Assembly: GCA_019118725.1 (NCBI GenBank)
Contig: DWYO01000287.1
Coordinates: 1 to 15,333, forward strand
Length of the DNA stretch: 15,333 nt
Reading direction: 5' to 3'
Source: Candidatus Parabacteroides intestinavium
GTDB lineage: Bacteria > Bacteroidota > Bacteroidia > Bacteroidales > Tannerellaceae
A program made the translations under genes and the position numbers. The notes beneath the pieces were generated by a model. That model ran no database searches. It was not told the origin of the DNA and worked only from the letters and a program-made list of their open reading frames with translations. Below, one piece after another: positions 13,125-15,333 of this stretch; positions within the stretch are counted from its first letter, which is position 1; each line of letters starts with the position of its first letter.

Positions 13125-14621
13125 TTACCGGTTATAATTCTCCCACTTGACGTTGTGCATATCACCACTTGCCGCAAATTCCTCGTGGAAAGCGAAACAA
13201 CATTTCAGGTTTTGTGGCGTATGGCCTTTGATACCCATATTCAAATACTCATTCAATAACGGGCGATAGTCCGGATGCACGCAATTGTCAATGATACAAC
13301 GTGCGCGTTGGACGGGCGAAAGGCCTCGGAGATCAGCTACTCCATATTCTGAAATCATAATCTTGACCGAATGTTCGCTATGATCCAGATGAGAAACCAT
13401 GGGAACAAATGAACTGATCTTACCATCCTTGGCCGTAGAAGGAGTCGTAAAGATAGAGAGCATGGCTGCACGGGTAAAGTCTCCCGAGCCTCCGATTCCG
13501 TTCATCATCTTTGTCCCCAGGACGTGAGTGGAGTTTACATTCCCGAAGATATCTGCTTCTAAGGCGGTATTCATGGCAATCAGTCCTAAACGGCGTGCCA
13601 CTTCCGGATTGTTGGATATTTCCTGAGGACGGAGAAGAATCTTGTCCTTGAAGAAATCCAGATGGCTATAGATATCGCTGATAACTTCATTGCTGACGGA
13701 AAGCGAACAACCGCTGGCGAACTTCACCCGGCCCTCTTTCATCAACTTGATGACGGCATCTTGGATTACCTCTGTATATACGTTGAATGCCGGGATAGCT
13801 TCATTCTCACCCATACTTGCCAGTACGGCATTGGCTACATTTCCCACGCCGCTCTGAACCGGAACGAACTCCTTCGGCAAACGTCCGGCCTTGATTTCGC
13901 TTACCAGAAAATCAGCTACGTTCTTTCCGATGGCCAGCGTAACGTCATCCAGCGGTGCAAAAGGTTTCCCCTCGTTCGGTTCGCTGGTCTTGACGATACC
14001 TACAATCTTGGCCGGGTCTACCTTCACATACGGAAGTCCGATGCGGTCTGACGGATGGAATACAGGAATCTCGCGCCGATAAGGCGGGTCGGTCGGCTCG
14101 TAAAGATCGTGCATACCCCGGATCTCTTTCGGGTGCAGGTCGTTCAGTTCGATGATGATGCGGTCGGCCATGTGGCAAATGGTTGGTAAAATACCTACAC
14201 CGCAAGTCGGGACAATCTCGCCATCTTCGGTAACATCGGCGGCTTCAACGATAGCTACGTCTACTTTTCCTAAGAATCCATAACGCAAGTCCTGAGCCAG
14301 TTCAGACAAGTGCATGTCGAAATACGGAGCTTGGTGTGCATTGAGGGCTGCACGCAGATCTTTATTGGATTGATAAGGTGTACGGAATTTGATAGCGTTT
14401 GCGCGAGCCAGTTCCCCATCCAGCTTATCACCGGTTGAAGCACCTGTAAACATTCCTATTTGGAACGGATTTCCCTTGGCGTGCTCTTCTTCCGCTTTTC
14501 TTGCGATGGCTCCAGGGACTACTTTCGGACATCCTGCCGGCGTAAATCCGCTAAACCCGACATTGTCATCGTGGTGTACGTAAGCAGCAGCTTCTTCTGC
14601 TGTAATGAATTTTAATGCCAT
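13125..14621 (-). CDS. Acetyl-CoA hydrolase/transferase family protein, probably succinyl-CoA:acetate CoA-transferase
   Basis: 498 aa, the usual size for the AarC/Cat1 class of CoA-transferases. Visible: GFTPAGCPKVVP (25-36) in the N-terminal half; VPVQSGVGNVANAV (253-266); the catalytic glutamate, probably E284 in FNVYTEVIQD (279-288), which forms the glutamyl-CoA thioester; the G-rich NGIGGSGDFTRAA loop (374-386); and SEYGVADLRGLSPVQRA (424-440). These enzymes move CoA between succinate, acetate and sometimes propionate or butyrate. In a succinate/propionate/acetate-producing Bacteroidales it would recycle CoA at the end of fermentation in the cytoplasm. Despite the common 'hydrolase' name, transfer is more likely. 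It is monocistronic, with a -7 box at 14660-14667. Acyl donor and acceptor are not settled by sequence. Confidence 0.93.
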   Translation of the reverse strand: MALKFITAEEAAAYVHHDDNVGFSGFTPAGCPKVVPGAIARKAEEEHAKGNPFQIGMFTGASTGDKLDGELARANAIKFRTPYQSNKDLRAALNAHQAPYFDMHLSELAQDLRYGFLGKVDVAIVEAADVTEDGEIVPTCGVGILPTICHMADRIIIELNDLHPKEIRGMHDLYEPTDPPYRREIPVFHPSDRIGLPYVKVDPAKIVGIVKTSEPNEGKPFAPLDDVTLAIGKNVADFLVSEIKAGRLPKEFVPVQSGVGNVANAVLASMGENEAIPAFNVYTEVIQDAVIKLMKEGRVKFASGCSLSVSNEVISDIYSHLDFFKDKILLRPQEISNNPEVARRLGLIAMNTALEADIFGNVNSTHVLGTKMMNGIGGSGDFTRAAMLSIFTTPSTAKDGKISSFVPMVSHLDHSEHSVKIMISEYGVADLRGLSPVQRARCIIDNCVHPDYRPLLNEYLNMGIKGHTPQNLKCCFAFHEEFAASGDMHNVKWENYNR

Positions 14622-14659
14622 GATATTTTATTTTTAGGTAAATACTTGCTATTTTGTTG

Positions 14660-14667
14660 CAAACATA
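14660..14667 (-). promoter_or_regulatory. -7 box of the CoA-transferase gene
   Basis: The minus strand reads TATGTTTG, a full match to TAnnTTTG, 38 nt before the ATG at 14621. No good -33 TTTG is seen 19-21 nt upstream, so an activator may be needed. About 60 bp further upstream a direct repeat TTCGAG-AG-TTCGAG lies near 14718-14733 (minus strand sense), a possible but unproven operator. Confidence 0.5.
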
Positions 14668-14779
14668 CAAAAAAGTATCCACTTCTTTCGTTTTTACGTT
14701 TATTAGTTTGGGATATACTCGAACTCTCGAACAAAAATAGCCTTGTCAACTCACAAACGTATGAACTTGAAGGACGATT

Positions 14780-15163
14780 TCAGGTGTATTTCCGGTTCAG
14801 GATTTCTGAATAGATAACCGCCCGCTTTAAATCGTCTGCATTTTGTAGCTGGACAAGCGGGGCGTTATCTGTTTCTTCAGGCTCGCTCTTAACCTCTTTG
14901 ATTCCCGGTGCGCTGATTTCCATGCTCGGTTGTTCGACCGGGGACGTCCCTGTATAGACCGGTACCTGTTCAACGGGCGCTGGCCTTTTGTTTTTACGCT
15001 TCTTGGGCGGAACCTGCGGGGCCGTAGGCTGAGGTTTTTGACGGGGGTCGAATGGAGGCAGTACTTCCGCTTTTTTTAGGGTACGCTTCCAGACTACATC
15101 AATAATCCCTTTCAGGATTATAGTTGCAATGATGATAATATAAATGAATTCGCCATTATCCAT
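14780..15163 (-). CDS. Small membrane-anchored Pro/Lys-rich protein of unknown function
   Basis: 127 aa. An uncleaved membrane helix near the N-terminus (about 6-21, FIYIIIIATIILKGII) is followed by a basic patch (VWKRTLKKAE), a proline-rich and Lys/Arg-rich disordered middle (about 36-75, with PPKKRKNKRPAP), an acidic Ser/Pro stretch, and a compact C-terminal motif DLKRAVIYSEILNRKY at 110-125. That C-terminal motif looks conserved in short Bacteroidales membrane proteins, but I cannot name a family. The positive residues after the helix place the body in the cytoplasm. The ATG at 15163 follows AAGGAAAAGTT, a clear ribosome site, and a -7 box at 15187-15194. It diverges from the gene at 15264. 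Confidence 0.75.
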   Translation of the reverse strand: MDNGEFIYIIIIATIILKGIIDVVWKRTLKKAEVLPPFDPRQKPQPTAPQVPPKKRKNKRPAPVEQVPVYTGTSPVEQPSMEISAPGIKEVKSEPEETDNAPLVQLQNADDLKRAVIYSEILNRKYT

Positions 15164-15186
15164 AACTTTTCCTTAAATTTGCACTC

Positions 15187-15194
15187 CAAATTTA
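15187..15194 (-). promoter_or_regulatory. -7 box of the small membrane protein gene
   Basis: The minus strand reads TAAATTTG, matching TAnnTTTG, 23 nt before the ATG at 15163. The -33 region (TTATG near 15215-15219) is a weak match. Confidence 0.5.
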
Positions 15195-15263
15195 CTAATA
15201 AAATCGGAATGTCCCATAAAGTGGGGATATTTATTCGGTTTTTATCTAAAAAACAAAGGGAAG

Positions 15264-15333
15264 ATGAGTAAAAAAAGAAGCAAGGATAACTTCACAGCCA
15301 CCCTTGCTAAAAACCAAAACCTTAACTATGAAA
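15264..15333 (+). CDS. N-terminal fragment of an unidentified gene (cut by window edge)
   Basis: An ATG at 15264 preceded by AAAGGGAAG, one of the better ribosome sites here, opens 23 codons that run off the window. The peptide starts MSKKRSKDNFTATLAKNQNL and ends NYE, a basic and hydrophilic cytoplasmic-type N-terminus without a signal peptide. Too little is visible to name a family. It diverges from the small membrane protein at 15163; no clear -7 box was found for it in the 100-bp gap. Confidence 0.5.
   Translation, partial: MSKKRSKDNFTATLAKNQNLNYE

Overview
The window looks like chromosomal DNA from a gut-type Bacteroidales bacterium, most likely Parabacteroides or a close relative. The genus is an inference; the order is better supported. 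Evidence is a type III glutamine synthetase, a DUF4290 protein, a Rpn-family nuclease of the Bacteroides type, A-rich leaders instead of strong Shine-Dalgarno sites, and repeated -7 boxes of the Bacteroidetes form TAnnTTTG about 20-35 nt before start codons. Most genes read on the minus strand and most look like core housekeeping genes. I see no phage, conjugative or CRISPR region.

Layout from left to right: (1) 1-181, the N-terminus of a Rpn/PD-(D/E)XK 'transposase-like' nuclease (minus), cut by the window edge. (2) 330-1532, a secreted calcineurin-like phosphoesterase with an N-terminal purple-acid-phosphatase/Fn3-like domain (plus). (3) 1544-1591, a shared hairpin terminator. (4) 1594-3783, glnN with its own promoter (minus). 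(5) 3843-10585, a long minus-strand cluster. In transcription order it holds a tail-anchored protein of unknown function, a DUF4290 protein, murA, rimM, an M23 peptidase, dxr and rseP. The middle genes are tightly spaced (4-nt overlap, then gaps of 12, 5 and 9 nt), which points to one operon for peptidoglycan, isoprenoid and envelope functions plus 16S rRNA processing. (6) 10586-11013, an intergenic region with a perfect 16-bp palindrome, a strong intrinsic terminator and a possible small RNA. (7) 11014-12919, a small MscS-type channel (minus) diverging from a secreted TPR protein (plus), with mirror-image -7 boxes between them. (8) 12920-13124, a 119-bp element that is almost one large hairpin, followed by a terminator hairpin. 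(9) 13125-14621, an acetyl-CoA hydrolase/transferase-family (succinyl-CoA:acetate type) enzyme (minus). (10) 14780-15163, a small membrane-anchored Pro/Lys-rich protein (minus), and the first 23 codons of a plus-strand gene running off the right edge.

MurA, Dxr, RseP and the M23 peptidase all serve the cell envelope: MurA makes a peptidoglycan precursor, Dxr starts the MEP isoprenoid route (undecaprenyl carrier, quinones), RseP cleaves membrane proteins, and the M23 protein probably trims or regulates peptidoglycan. The most notable observations are the Cys-to-Asp replacement in MurA (predicting intrinsic fosfomycin resistance), the 21-bp tandem palindromic repeats that form the end of dxr, the dyad-symmetric element at 12940-13058, and the candidate sRNA unit at about 10794-10905. 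No clear new multi-gene system is visible.
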